The notes: a model not told the origin generated them from the sequence alone. A stretch of 6,443 nt of DNA from Acidilobaceae archaeon (GCA_027044005.1 JALUDK010000027.1:1-6443); one strand, 5' to 3'; shown: positions 1 through 5,993, numbered from the stretch's first letter. A program made the numbers and translations.

Positions 1-349
1 CGAACAGCGTTGTTGCACCCTTCCTCCTGAGCTCGTCGTAGAAGCCGTACCTCTCGTTCATGTACGGCGACTCGTGGTTGCCTCGCAGCATGATCACTCC
101 CCCGGACAGGTATGCCTCTAGCAGGGTCTCTAGGTTTTCTAGGCCCTGGGGGCCCCTGTCGACGTAGTCGCCTAGGAATACTATCTCGCCGATCCCCAGC
201 TCGTCTCTCAGGCCTAGGGCCAGCCTTGATACTTGTGGGTAGCCGTGGGTGTCGCCCACGACAATATAGTCTCCTGGGGCTAGCTCGACTACTGGCTTTT
301 CTGGCATGGCCTGGAGGGCTTGGTCCAGGATGCTCCTGAGCCTGGGCAA
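1..349 (-). CDS. PPP-family Ser/Thr protein phosphatase, N-terminal part (runs off left edge)
   Basis: This is a metal-dependent protein phosphatase of the PPP (PP1/PP2A/archaeal PP1-arch) family. Members remove phosphate from Ser/Thr (sometimes Tyr) of cytoplasmic proteins using a two-metal centre. About 116 residues lie inside the window, and the C-terminal histidine-bearing half lies beyond position 1. All three N-terminal signature motifs are visible: GDTHG (residues 32-36), GDYVDRG (60-66) and RGNHE (89-93), which supply the Asp, His and Asn metal ligands and the catalytic His. I chose the TTG at 349: a purine-rich GGTGGAGAGGG lies about 9 nt upstream, and the extra helix before the first motif is usual in archaeal members. 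An ATG at 307 is the alternative and would leave only 17 residues before GDTHG. An in-frame stop lies upstream of the TTG. The gene diverges from the one at 482. The family call is very secure; physiological substrates cannot be read from sequence. Confidence 0.93.
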   Translation of the reverse strand, partial: MPRLRSILDQALQAMPEKPVVELAPGDYIVVGDTHGYPQVSRLALGLRDELGIGEIVFLGDYVDRGPQGLENLETLLEAYLSGGVIMLRGNHESPYMNERYGFYDELRRKGATTLF

Positions 350-405
350 TATGCCGCTCCCTCTCCACCCTGGGGGTGCTTGGTATTAGCGTATGCCTCC
401 TGTCC

Positions 406-415
406 TATTTATTTA
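406..415 (-). promoter_or_regulatory. Putative archaeal TATA box for the phosphatase gene
   Basis: On the minus strand this AT-only stretch reads TAAATAAATA within otherwise GC-rich sequence. A transcript would be expected to begin about 25 nt downstream, near 385, giving a leader of about 35 nt that contains the GGTGGAGAGGG ribosome site of the TTG start at 349. It is placed by composition and spacing only. Confidence 0.55.
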
Positions 416-435
416 CCCCGCTGGCCGTGGGAGAT

Positions 436-457
436 TGTTTATTAACCCTTTTTATAC
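436..457 (+). promoter_or_regulatory. Putative TATA region for the 98-residue gene
   Basis: Two overlapping AT-rich candidates occur here, TTTATTAA (about 438-445) and TTTTTATAC (448-456). The first predicts a start near 466 with a short leader holding GGGATGGGGG. The second predicts a start near 478, giving an almost leaderless message. Together with the minus-strand TATA at 406-415 it makes a compact divergent control region between 350 and 481. Confidence 0.5.
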
Positions 458-481
458 TATGAATGTTGCCGGGATGGGGGC

Positions 482-778
482 GTGATGGTACCGGACTCTG
501 TCCTATCGATGGTGGTCTTGAGGGCCATCGACTTGTATAACTCCCGTGTCCGTCCCCTCCTCGAGGCTAGGACTGTATCCTCCGTGGGATCCAGGTTTGA
601 GGTTGTCATTGAGGGGGTGGAGTGCGAGGAGTGCGGGCTCGAGGAGCTTGTGGAGGGCCTTATAGATGTTATGAGCTTCCTGGATCTCGATGCCCGGGTT
701 GAGTCGGTGGCTGACACGGAGTCAGGGGTATCGATAGTGGTCAGGGTTAGCCCTCGGCGCCCAGTATCAGCTTCCTAG
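482..778 (+). CDS. Small conserved-looking protein of unknown function with CxxC motif
   Basis: I do not recognise this 98-residue protein. It is acidic, has no signal peptide or membrane segment, and looks like a compact alpha/beta domain: an N-terminal helix (about 5-30), a strand around RFEVVIEG (38-45), a CEEC motif (48-51), a helix (about 52-68) and two strands ending in VSIVVRV. The two cysteines could form a disulfide or half of a metal site, but nothing shows which. It begins at GTG 482 or the adjacent ATG 485; the G-rich GGGATGGGGG just upstream serves either. The reading frame on the opposite strand (457-717) is Ser/Thr-rich low complexity and is rejected. Its 3' end overlaps the convergent SRPBCC-like gene by 32 nt. 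It is probably a real gene because it has a promoter, a ribosome site and protein-like composition. Confidence 0.7.
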   Translation: MMVPDSVLSMVVLRAIDLYNSRVRPLLEARTVSSVGSRFEVVIEGVECEECGLEELVEGLIDVMSFLDLDARVESVADTESGVSIVVRVSPRRPVSAS

Positions 779-1340
779 AGAGGTAGAACTTGCCCTGGCA
801 GGGGGGCCTGCGGGGGTCGTCTACGCCTCCCCTTATCGCGTAGCAGTAGCTCCTCTCGCTGTCGTATATCAGGCAGTCCGTGCATGTTGGGGTTGGCGTT
901 GTGGCTTCTTCTATTGCCTCCGCCATCTTTCTTGCCACCCCCGCGATCCCCTTCTCTACCAGCTCCTCTATGAAGTCAGCGTAGTCCTTCCTGCCTAGGA
1001 GGTCGGCCATGATGCCTGCCTTCATCTCCGACCTGACTGTTATCCTGGTTGCATCCTCCTCTGCTTCCTCCATATCAAGCTCGAGCCTGAAGTAGTGGGG
1101 CGAGTTGCTGGTACTCCTGTAGACTATCCTGCCACCCTCTATATCCACGGTTATCTTTACCTTGTAGAACCTTTCCATGCCCCACTTGACCCATCTGAAT
1201 ACCACCTCGTATTCGCTATCAACCTTCTTGACCGTGTATGTGTACTTGCTGTGCGATAGGAATTGTTGGGGGTCTCTTATACACCTTATACAGTATACTA
1301 GGGGGGCGTTCACCTTCTTTACTGTAGTATACCTGAGCAT
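747..1340 (-). CDS. Probable SRPBCC (START-like) domain protein with C-terminal Cys4 motif
   Basis: A soluble protein of 197 residues. Residues 1 to about 145 have the layout of the SRPBCC/START helix-grip fold: an opening strand (YTTVKKVNAP), a short helix region containing DPQQFLSH, a run of alternating beta strands (about 33-108), and a long C-terminal helix (about 118-146). Family members bind hydrophobic ligands or act as cyclases, chaperone cofactors or lipid carriers; the ligand here is unknown. A tail follows with four cysteines, C153, C156, C166 and C181, spaced C-x2-C-x9-C-x14-C and ending in DDPRRPPC, which suggests a bound zinc ion or Fe-S cluster. The start at ATG 1340 is supported by GGAGGG (1348-1353) 7 nt upstream. 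Its 3' end overlaps the convergent small gene by 32 nt. The fold assignment is by pattern and moderately sure; the metal site is inferred. Confidence 0.8.
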   Translation of the reverse strand: MLRYTTVKKVNAPLVYCIRCIRDPQQFLSHSKYTYTVKKVDSEYEVVFRWVKWGMERFYKVKITVDIEGGRIVYRSTSNSPHYFRLELDMEEAEEDATRITVRSEMKAGIMADLLGRKDYADFIEELVEKGIAGVARKMAEAIEEATTPTPTCTDCLIYDSERSYCYAIRGGVDDPRRPPCQGKFYLSRKLILGAEG

Positions 1341-1347
1341 CCCCAGA

Positions 1348-1353
1348 CCCTCC
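1348..1353 (-). promoter_or_regulatory. Shine-Dalgarno site GGAGGG of the SRPBCC-like gene
   Basis: On the minus strand GGAGGG lies 7 nt before the ATG at 1340, a near-ideal match to the archaeal anti-Shine-Dalgarno sequence. It fixes the start codon and means the transcript must begin upstream of about 1353, so it is led and not leaderless. Confidence 0.6.
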
Positions 1354-1363
1354 TATATATTAT

Positions 1364-1377
1364 CATATTGGAATATG
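1364..1377. repeat. Inverted repeat CATATT-GG-AATATG, candidate operator
   Basis: Perfect 6-bp arms are separated by two G's, in the leader/promoter zone of the minus-strand SRPBCC-like gene. If the TATA at 1383-1391 is used, the repeat covers the expected transcript start near 1362, where a dimeric repressor would block initiation. The operator role is inferred; the repeat itself is seen directly. Confidence 0.4.
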
Positions 1378-1382
1378 GAGCC

Positions 1383-1391
1383 TATTATAGA
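1383..1391 (-). promoter_or_regulatory. Putative TATA box for the SRPBCC-like gene
   Basis: On the minus strand this reads TCTATAATA and lies about 47 nt ahead of the ATG at 1340. A start about 25 nt downstream (near 1362) would leave a leader of about 22 nt containing the GGAGGG site. A closer AT-rich run at 1353-1362 is too near the start codon to be the TATA box of a led transcript. Confidence 0.5.
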
Positions 1392-1426
1392 TAGGGCCAC
1401 AAAACGTTAAGCACAGCCAGGCCCTG

Positions 1427-1446
1427 GAGGGTTAAACATAACCCTC
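1427..1446. repeat. Perfect 8-bp inverted repeat with 4-nt loop upstream of the 1480 gene
   Basis: GAGGGTTA (1427-1434) and TAACCCTC (1439-1446) are exact reverse complements around the loop AACA. The element lies 33 nt before the ATG at 1480 and spans the only AT-containing stretch there that could serve as a TATA element (TTAAACATAA). It may be a regulator site at the promoter of the plus-strand gene. As RNA it would be a small hairpin, but no T-run follows and no gene ends here, so it is unlikely to be a terminator. Confidence 0.45.
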
Positions 1447-1479
1447 ACCACACCCAATCTACCGCTACGGGTGCTATGT

Positions 1480-1896
1480 ATGCACGGCGAGGATGAGCTT
1501 GGAATAAGCGGGCACGCTAGCCATGTGGAGCAGGTTAGAGCTTTCCAGCGCACCCTATCCATGCTGGGCATCAGGTACGAGGCCGAGGGTGACACGACGA
1601 GGATACACCTAGACGGCCTGCTCGTCGAGGTTAAGGACCTCCCTGGCGGCGGGGTCGCTGTGGAAGCCATGCTCCCCCTGCCATCATCAACCGGCGAGGA
1701 TCCTGGGTTCTACTCGTCCTCGGCAGACAGGCTCTTCCGCCTCATGAAGGAGATGGGTGAGGGCCTGGGGGTTGAGTATAGCGTTGACGAGGCTGCCCCA
1801 GGCTACCCCGTGCTCAGGGCCACGATTAGGGTTGGCGGCTTGGAGGAGGCTTATACCCTGCTGGACTCCGCTCTGAGGAGCCTCCTCCTGTCCTAG
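1480..1896 (+). CDS. Hypothetical soluble alpha/beta protein, about 138 residues
   Basis: Not recognised. The protein is acidic, without cysteine clusters, signal peptide or membrane helix. The predicted layout is helix (HASHVEQVRAFQRTLSMLG), strand pair (IRYEAEGDTTRIHLDG), a strand pair around LLVEVKDLPGGGVAVEAML, a helix (about DRLFRLMKEMGEGLG), two strands (VEYSVDEA, VLRATIRVG) and a final helix ending in leucines. Such alternation suggests a small two-subdomain alpha/beta fold. I chose ATG 1480 because GGGTG (1469-1473) lies 6 nt upstream; a GTG at 1471 in the same frame would add three residues and would lie inside that site. A stop at 1408 bounds the frame. It diverges from the SRPBCC-like gene and is followed after 72 nt by the acyl-CoA synthetase on the same strand, so partial co-transcription is possible. 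Function unknown. Confidence 0.7.
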   Translation: MHGEDELGISGHASHVEQVRAFQRTLSMLGIRYEAEGDTTRIHLDGLLVEVKDLPGGGVAVEAMLPLPSSTGEDPGFYSSSADRLFRLMKEMGEGLGVEYSVDEAAPGYPVLRATIRVGGLEEAYTLLDSALRSLLLS

Positions 1897-1924
1897 CTGG
1901 CCTATGCCTATGTTTTATTATCCC

Positions 1925-1931
1925 GATATAT
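1925..1931 (+). promoter_or_regulatory. Putative TATA box for the acyl-CoA synthetase gene
   Basis: GATATAT lies in the 72-nt gap before the synthetase. A start about 25 nt downstream (near 1953) would give a short leader containing GTGAGGGAGGGG. A second AT-rich patch, GTTTTATTAT (about 1911-1920), could be an alternative TATA or a T-rich termination zone for the preceding gene. Confidence 0.4.
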
Positions 1932-1968
1932 CCTCATATCTAGTATCAGGTTCGCTCGTGAGGGAGGG

Positions 1969-3639
1969 GTGCACCCAGGCATGGTCCTACCCGAGAAGGT
2001 GCCATTCAGGCCGGGGTACGAGCTCACGCTGAAGAGGATCTTCGACCGGGCCCTCTACATGTTCCCCGATATGGAGATCGTTTACAGGACCCGGGAGGGC
2101 CTGGGTAGGTATACCTTCAAGGACCTGGCATCGAGGGTCGAGAAACTAGCCTCAGCCCTCTCCTCCCTAGGCGTGGGGAAGCTGGATAGGGTTGCTACTC
2201 TGGACTGGAACACACACTGGCACTATGAGGCCTACTTCGCCGTGCCTATGATGGGGGCGGTCCTACACCCGGTTAACATAAGGCTGGCCCCGGCTGAGAT
2301 AGCCTATGTGATGAGTCATGCCGAGGACAAGGTGGCAATTGTCCACAGGGACTTCATCCCCCTAATCGAGGCTGTAGCCCCTAGGGTCAAGAGCCTGGAG
2401 CATATAATAGTGGTTGACTCGGATGGGGTCCCCGATAGGATAGGCGGTGTCAGGGCCACCCACTATGAGGATCTGATTAAGGGCCACGCTGGCTACGAGT
2501 GGCCTGAGGTGGATGAGAACCAGCCTGCCGCTATGGGTTATACCAGCGGCACGACTGGCCTGCCTAAGGGGGTCTACCATAGCCACAGGGCCATGGTGCT
2601 CCACGCCCTCTCAGGGGCCCTGAACGTTGCCAGTATGGGCGAGAGGAGGCTATCCTCTACGGATACCATACTCCACATAGTGCCCATGTTCCACGTCTAC
2701 AGCTGGGGGCTTCCCTATATCTCAGCCATACTGGGCCTGAAGCAGGTCTACCCCAACAGGCTCGACCCGAAGGTGCTCCTAGACCTGATCGAGTCTGAGG
2801 GCGTCACATTCACCGCAGGAGTCCCCACCATACTGTACATGCTGCTCAGCCACCCAGACAGCGGGAAGTATGACCTAAGCAAGCTTACATTCGTCGTAGG
2901 AGGCTCCGCCCTGCCCCGCGGCCTAGCGGAGGCCGCCAGGAAGAGGGGCATCTACGTCTACGTCGGCTACGGCATGACGGAGACAGCCCCCATACTAACG
3001 CTGGCCACAATCCCGGCTAGGTACCTCAACAGGAGCGAGGAGGAGAAGCTGGAGCTAAGCCTGAGGACCGGGTGGCCGATACCCCTGGTGGACCTGATGG
3101 TAGCCGACCCTGATCTAAACCCTGTGCCAAGGAACGGGAAGACTATGGGCGAGATAGTCGTCAGGGCCCCGTGGGTCACCTACGAGTACTACAAGAACCC
3201 GGAGAAGACAGAGGAGGCCTGGCGCGGTGGCTGGTTCCACACCGGGGATATAGCGGTGTGGATGGAGGACGGCTCCGTGGTTATAGTTGATAGGGACAAG
3301 GACGTGATCAAGAGTGGAGGAGAGTGGATCAGCAGCGTGAGGCTGGAGGATGCGATAAGCAGGCATCCAGGCGTCGCCCAGGTGGCTGTGATAGCTGCTA
3401 AGCATGAGAAGTGGGGCGAGAGGCCCGTGGCCCTCGTCGTACCCAAGCCAGGGTGGGAGGATAAGCTGACAGAGGAGGAGATCATCGGGTTCCTCACCAG
3501 GAACTTTGTGGAGAAGGGCGAGATACCCAAGTGGTGGCTACCCGATAAGGTCATACTGGTCGAGGACCTTCCCAAGACTAGTGTTGGGAAGATCAATAAG
3601 AGGGTGCTTAGGGAGAAGTATGGCGGCGTACTCCAGTAG
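1969..3639 (+). CDS. Fatty acyl-CoA synthetase (AMP-forming, AlkK-like ANL family)
   Basis: This 556-residue enzyme joins a carboxylic acid to coenzyme A via an acyl-AMP intermediate, spending ATP to AMP and PPi. It has the complete ANL layout: a large N-terminal AMP-binding domain (about 1-435) and a small C-terminal lid (about 440-556). Signatures: P-loop-like YTSGTTGLPKG (191-201), GYGMTETAP (333-341), the ATP/ribose motif GWFHTGD (421-427), hinge region DRDKDVIKSGGEWIS (441-455) and the adenylation lysine K541 in KTSVGKINK. The blocks DWNTHWHYEAYF and HPVNIRL plus KSGGEWIS are typical of medium/long-chain AlkK-type fatty-acid CoA ligases. Exact chain length cannot be read, and a short-chain substrate such as a hydroxypropionate is possible. 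It starts at GTG 1969, preceded by GTGAGGGAGG; ATG 1981 is a good alternative behind GGAGGGGTG. The gene ends 32 nt inside the convergent CDF-like gene. Cytoplasmic. Confidence 0.95.
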   Translation: MHPGMVLPEKVPFRPGYELTLKRIFDRALYMFPDMEIVYRTREGLGRYTFKDLASRVEKLASALSSLGVGKLDRVATLDWNTHWHYEAYFAVPMMGAVLHPVNIRLAPAEIAYVMSHAEDKVAIVHRDFIPLIEAVAPRVKSLEHIIVVDSDGVPDRIGGVRATHYEDLIKGHAGYEWPEVDENQPAAMGYTSGTTGLPKGVYHSHRAMVLHALSGALNVASMGERRLSSTDTILHIVPMFHVYSWGLPYISAILGLKQVYPNRLDPKVLLDLIESEGVTFTAGVPTILYMLLSHPDSGKYDLSKLTFVVGGSALPRGLAEAARKRGIYVYVGYGMTETAPILTLATIPARYLNRSEEEKLELSLRTGWPIPLVDLMVADPDLNPVPRNGKTMGEIVVRAPWVTYEYYKNPEKTEEAWRGGWFHTGDIAVWMEDGSVVIVDRDKDVIKSGGEWISSVRLEDAISRHPGVAQVAVIAAKHEKWGERPVALVVPKPGWEDKLTEEEIIGFLTRNFVEKGEIPKWWLPDKVILVEDLPKTSVGKINKRVLREKYGGVLQ

Positions 3640-4606
3640 CATCCACCCCCTGCTCCTCCACCCTCCTAACCCTCCTGTATGTTTTCCTCCTGGCCGGTAC
3701 ACTTATCACCACGACCCTTAGGAGTTCGGGCACGTTGTGGACTAGCGCCCTGGCTATTGTCAGGGCCTCCCTGTGGGCCCTGGCTAGGGTCTTCTCGGCG
3801 TCCTGCTCTATCCACACCTCGGCCTCGCTGAATGTGCCGTAGACCTCGACCCTGATGTTCCTAGCCTTGTAGCCCCGGGTTCTTAGCTCCCGGGTGATCC
3901 TGGTCTTTATCTCCTCCCTGCGCCCGGAGGGTCCGGGGCCGATTAGGTATAGTATGTTCGCGTATGTTATCCCGGCTAGGCCGTAGAGTACGTATACGCC
4001 TATCGATACTATTAGTAGCGTCTCTACCAGGGGGTTGTGGAGTAGGTTCGATAGGATTATAGCTATGCCTCCGGCCGCCTCCACTATCACGTCGTACCTT
4101 AGCTTGCTTGATATGACGTGTATCGACACCAGTTTTACCTCTAGCCTGTGGAGCTTCTTGTGCAGCATATTCTCTAGTATGTATGAGGCGACTGCGCTCC
4201 CGAGGGGGTATAGTGAGAGGATTATCGGCGTGGCTCCCTTGCCCCCTGAGAGGCTCTTTGCTATGATCATCCCCACTACTATTATCCCTATTACCCCTAT
4301 TGCCGCCGAGGCTAGGGCTTCGACCCTGAGTACCTCATACCTGGACTTGTAGAGTAGTGTACGGCTGCTGGCTATCTTGAATGCCACCGCTATGCCGGCG
4401 AAGGAGACCGCCTCTATAAGCCATACGAAGGCCTCGAATAGGACTATGTCGGAGGGGTAGTAGAGGGTGTAGAGCAGTATCCCGGCTACAGACATTGCAA
4501 CGCTGGCCAGAGCCACCCTATAGACTATCCTAACAGCCTCCACCGCCTTCAGTATCTTCCTTACCACAGGGCCCCTCTTGTGCCGGCGTGAAACCCACCT
4601 CTTCAT
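3608..4606 (-). CDS. Cation diffusion facilitator (CDF)-like membrane protein, divergent
   Basis: An integral membrane protein of 332 residues with a basic N-terminus, six predicted helices (about 27-49, 54-79, 96-117, 126-146, 171-190, 194-222) and a cytoplasmic domain (about 227-305) of beta-alpha-beta-beta-alpha-beta type. This layout matches CDF transporters, which export Zn, Fe, Mn or Co by proton exchange. The C-terminal domain resembles the CDF dimerisation domain, including RREEIKTRITREL and AHREALTIAR. The transport site is unusual: by my alignment the helix-2 H/D-xxx-D motif reads V61-xxx-E65 and the helix-5 motif reads K168-xxx-D172, so each has kept only its second acid. Transport of an ordinary divalent metal is therefore uncertain. 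The last 27 residues are a basic, probably disordered tail. The start at ATG 4606 has AGGGAG about 8 nt upstream. The gene lies 64 nt behind the mutase, with its own TATA box. Confidence 0.82.
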   Translation of the reverse strand: MKRWVSRRHKRGPVVRKILKAVEAVRIVYRVALASVAMSVAGILLYTLYYPSDIVLFEAFVWLIEAVSFAGIAVAFKIASSRTLLYKSRYEVLRVEALASAAIGVIGIIVVGMIIAKSLSGGKGATPIILSLYPLGSAVASYILENMLHKKLHRLEVKLVSIHVISSKLRYDVIVEAAGGIAIILSNLLHNPLVETLLIVSIGVYVLYGLAGITYANILYLIGPGPSGRREEIKTRITRELRTRGYKARNIRVEVYGTFSEAEVWIEQDAEKTLARAHREALTIARALVHNVPELLRVVVISVPARRKTYRRVRRVEEQGVDATGVRRHTSP

Positions 4607-4649
4607 CCATTCAACTCCCTTGGAGCCTTCTACCGGGCGGATCCCGACC

Positions 4650-4659
4650 TAATATATTG
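4650..4659 (-). promoter_or_regulatory. Putative TATA box for the CDF-like gene
   Basis: On the minus strand CAATATATTA is the only AT-rich stretch in the 64-nt gap after the mutase stop codon. It predicts transcript initiation near 4629, about 23 nt before the ATG at 4606, leaving room for the AGGGAG ribosome site. It argues that the membrane protein is transcribed independently of the mutase. Confidence 0.6.
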
Positions 4660-4670
4660 TAGGGGGCCGC

Positions 4671-5942
4671 TTAGAGCCTTCTCATGGTGTCTAGCGCTTG
4701 GGGGAGGATCTTGTGGCCTCGCTCCACAACGCCTAGAGGGCCATCCTTGCACGCCTCCTCCGTGAACCTGCCGGAGCCTTTGCCTAGCCTAGGGTTTGAT
4801 AGTAGTAGTGGTACCGGGTCCCCGCTGTGCGCCTTCTTATACCATGGGGTGGCGTGGTCGGATGTGACTACTATAAGGGTCTCCTCTAGTGGGATCCTGT
4901 CTAGTATGCTCCTTACGAAGAACCTGTCTATATCCTCTATTGCCTTGATCTTCGCCTCCAGGTCCCCGTCGTGGCCGGGCTCGTCCGGGCCCTTGAGGTG
5001 GACATAGACTGCGTCGAACTCGCGTAGCGCCTCGGCGGCTAGCTTGGCCTCCTCCTCTAGCAGCTCAGGCCTACTCCTCCCCTCCACCTCCACCGGTATA
5101 TCGTGGATGCCCAGGGCCCTGGCTATACCCCTCTCCACTACCATCTCCACTATGCTGGCGAAGCTGAGGCCGAACCTCTCCTTGATCGGCTTGGCTGGCG
5201 GGAGCCTGTCCCCCGCGTCTCTGAGTAGGACTGCGTTCGCCGGGGGGAGGCCGCGCTTCCTCCTCTCCTTGTTAACCTCGTGACCGTCGAGCAGGTCCAC
5301 GGCTAGGCGTGTGAACTCGTTTACTAGCCTAGCTGCTAGGCGTGCCTCCTCGCTGTCCTCCAGGGGGACTGCCTCCCTTATGTAGGGCTCGAACCTCTCC
5401 ACAGCTATACTTATCTTCCCCCTCCTCTCGTAGGCCGGGTCTGTGTTGGAGATCGCCCCGCTAAGCCTGGCTCCGTGCGGCTCGAGGACCAGGACCCCCC
5501 TATGCCCGATTGTTGCCCTGAAGTGTGTGGTGGCCAAGCCTCCGGAGAGCTTTAGCCCGTCTAGCGCCTCTCCCAGCCTCCTCGCCTCTATGCTACTTAG
5601 GCTTCTACCAACCCTCCTGTCTAGTATCCTGAGGGTCCCCGGGTCGACGGTCGCGAAGTTGGCCCTGAGAGCTATGCCCCCCTCCGGCAGGTTTAGCCCG
5701 GCCCCCAGCGCCTCTAGGGGGCCCCTACCCGTGTAGTACTTCTCAGGATCATACCCTAGCAGAGACATGACTGCTGCGTCGCTCTCCGGGGCTACGCCGG
5801 GGCCTAGTATGTAGGCCAGACCGCACAATCCTCTCTCGGCTAGACTATCGATCCCGGGCTTGTTAGCGAGGCTTAGAGCGGTCTCCCGCTCGAACCCGTC
5901 GGGGGCCCCGTCTAGGACCACGTAGAGGAGCTTCCTCGCCAC
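4671..5942 (-). CDS. apgM: 2,3-bisphosphoglycerate-independent phosphoglycerate mutase, archaeal type
   Basis: This enzyme interconverts 3- and 2-phosphoglycerate in glycolysis and gluconeogenesis without a bisphosphate cofactor, using two metal ions and a phosphoserine intermediate (alkaline-phosphatase superfamily). From GTG 5942 it has 423 residues, normal for ApgM. Visible motifs: YVVLDG with metal ligand D11; ESDAAVMSLLGYDP with the nucleophile S54; the family block HLKGPDEPGHDGD (D320, H324, D325); TSDHATP (D362, H363); and AHSGDPVP (H372). All expected catalytic positions are present, so it should be active. The frame stays open to an ATG at 5984 (437 residues), but the TATA element at 5985-5993 touches that codon and would place the transcript start near 5964. 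The extra 14 residues look like translated leader, including GGAGGA directly before GTG 5942 and GGGTG 8 nt before it. It shares its promoter region with the divergent thioesterase. Confidence 0.96.
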   Translation of the reverse strand: MARKLLYVVLDGAPDGFERETALSLANKPGIDSLAERGLCGLAYILGPGVAPESDAAVMSLLGYDPEKYYTGRGPLEALGAGLNLPEGGIALRANFATVDPGTLRILDRRVGRSLSSIEARRLGEALDGLKLSGGLATTHFRATIGHRGVLVLEPHGARLSGAISNTDPAYERRGKISIAVERFEPYIREAVPLEDSEEARLAARLVNEFTRLAVDLLDGHEVNKERRKRGLPPANAVLLRDAGDRLPPAKPIKERFGLSFASIVEMVVERGIARALGIHDIPVEVEGRSRPELLEEEAKLAAEALREFDAVYVHLKGPDEPGHDGDLEAKIKAIEDIDRFFVRSILDRIPLEETLIVVTSDHATPWYKKAHSGDPVPLLLSNPRLGKGSGRFTEEACKDGPLGVVERGHKILPQALDTMRRL

Positions 5943-5984
5943 TCCTCCTGCACCCTGTCTTAGCTTGGGGTGGTTTCTTGCCAT

Positions 5985-5993
5985 TATATTATA
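5985..5993. promoter_or_regulatory. Symmetrical TATA element shared by divergent apgM and thioesterase genes
   Basis: TATA-T-TATA reads nearly the same on both strands and is the only AT-rich sequence between the two divergent genes. Centred at 5989, it predicts starts about 25 nt away at roughly 5964 (minus) and 6014 (plus). Both fit short leaders before GTG 5942 and TTG 6028. Bidirectional use is inferred from symmetry and from the absence of another candidate. Confidence 0.6.

Noticed and set aside
112..339. Plus-strand open frame of 75 codons
   Set aside because: It lies opposite the phosphatase, which has three intact PPP motifs on the minus strand. Its Gly/Leu/Pro/Arg-rich composition is that of an antisense shadow.
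350..481. C/D box sRNA, tRNA or CRISPR leader in the intergenic gaps
   Set aside because: I found no paired C/D (TGATGA...CTGA) boxes, no tRNA-like cloverleaf with a T-loop, and no regularly spaced repeats in this or the other gaps.
457..717. Minus-strand open frame of 86 codons
   Set aside because: It is Ser/Thr/Arg-rich low complexity and opposite the 98-residue gene, which has a ribosome site, a promoter and balanced composition.
1177..1410. Plus-strand open frame of 77 codons crossing the SRPBCC-like gene start
   Set aside because: It is antisense to the beta-strand region of that gene, lacks a ribosome site and runs through its promoter.
1427..1446. Intrinsic terminator reading of the 8-bp hairpin
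   Set aside because: No gene ends just before it on either strand and no T-run follows. The promoter-proximal position fits a regulator site better.
482..1896. Possible paralogy of the 98-residue and 138-residue orphan proteins
   Set aside because: Both end with a helix followed by two strands, but there is no convincing run of identical residues, so similarity in layout alone is too weak.
1911..1920. T-rich termination signal after the 138-residue gene
   Set aside because: GTTTTATTAT could terminate transcription in archaea, but it is short and could equally be a promoter element, so no terminator was called.
3189..3596. Minus-strand open frame of 135 codons inside the acyl-CoA synthetase
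   Set aside because: It is the complement of conserved synthetase motifs, with Ser/Thr/Leu-rich shadow composition and no independent start signal.
5443..5736. Plus-strand open frame of 97 codons inside apgM
   Set aside because: It is opposite a well-conserved enzyme and is rich in Ser/Pro/Leu/Ala as expected for the reverse strand of GC-rich coding DNA.
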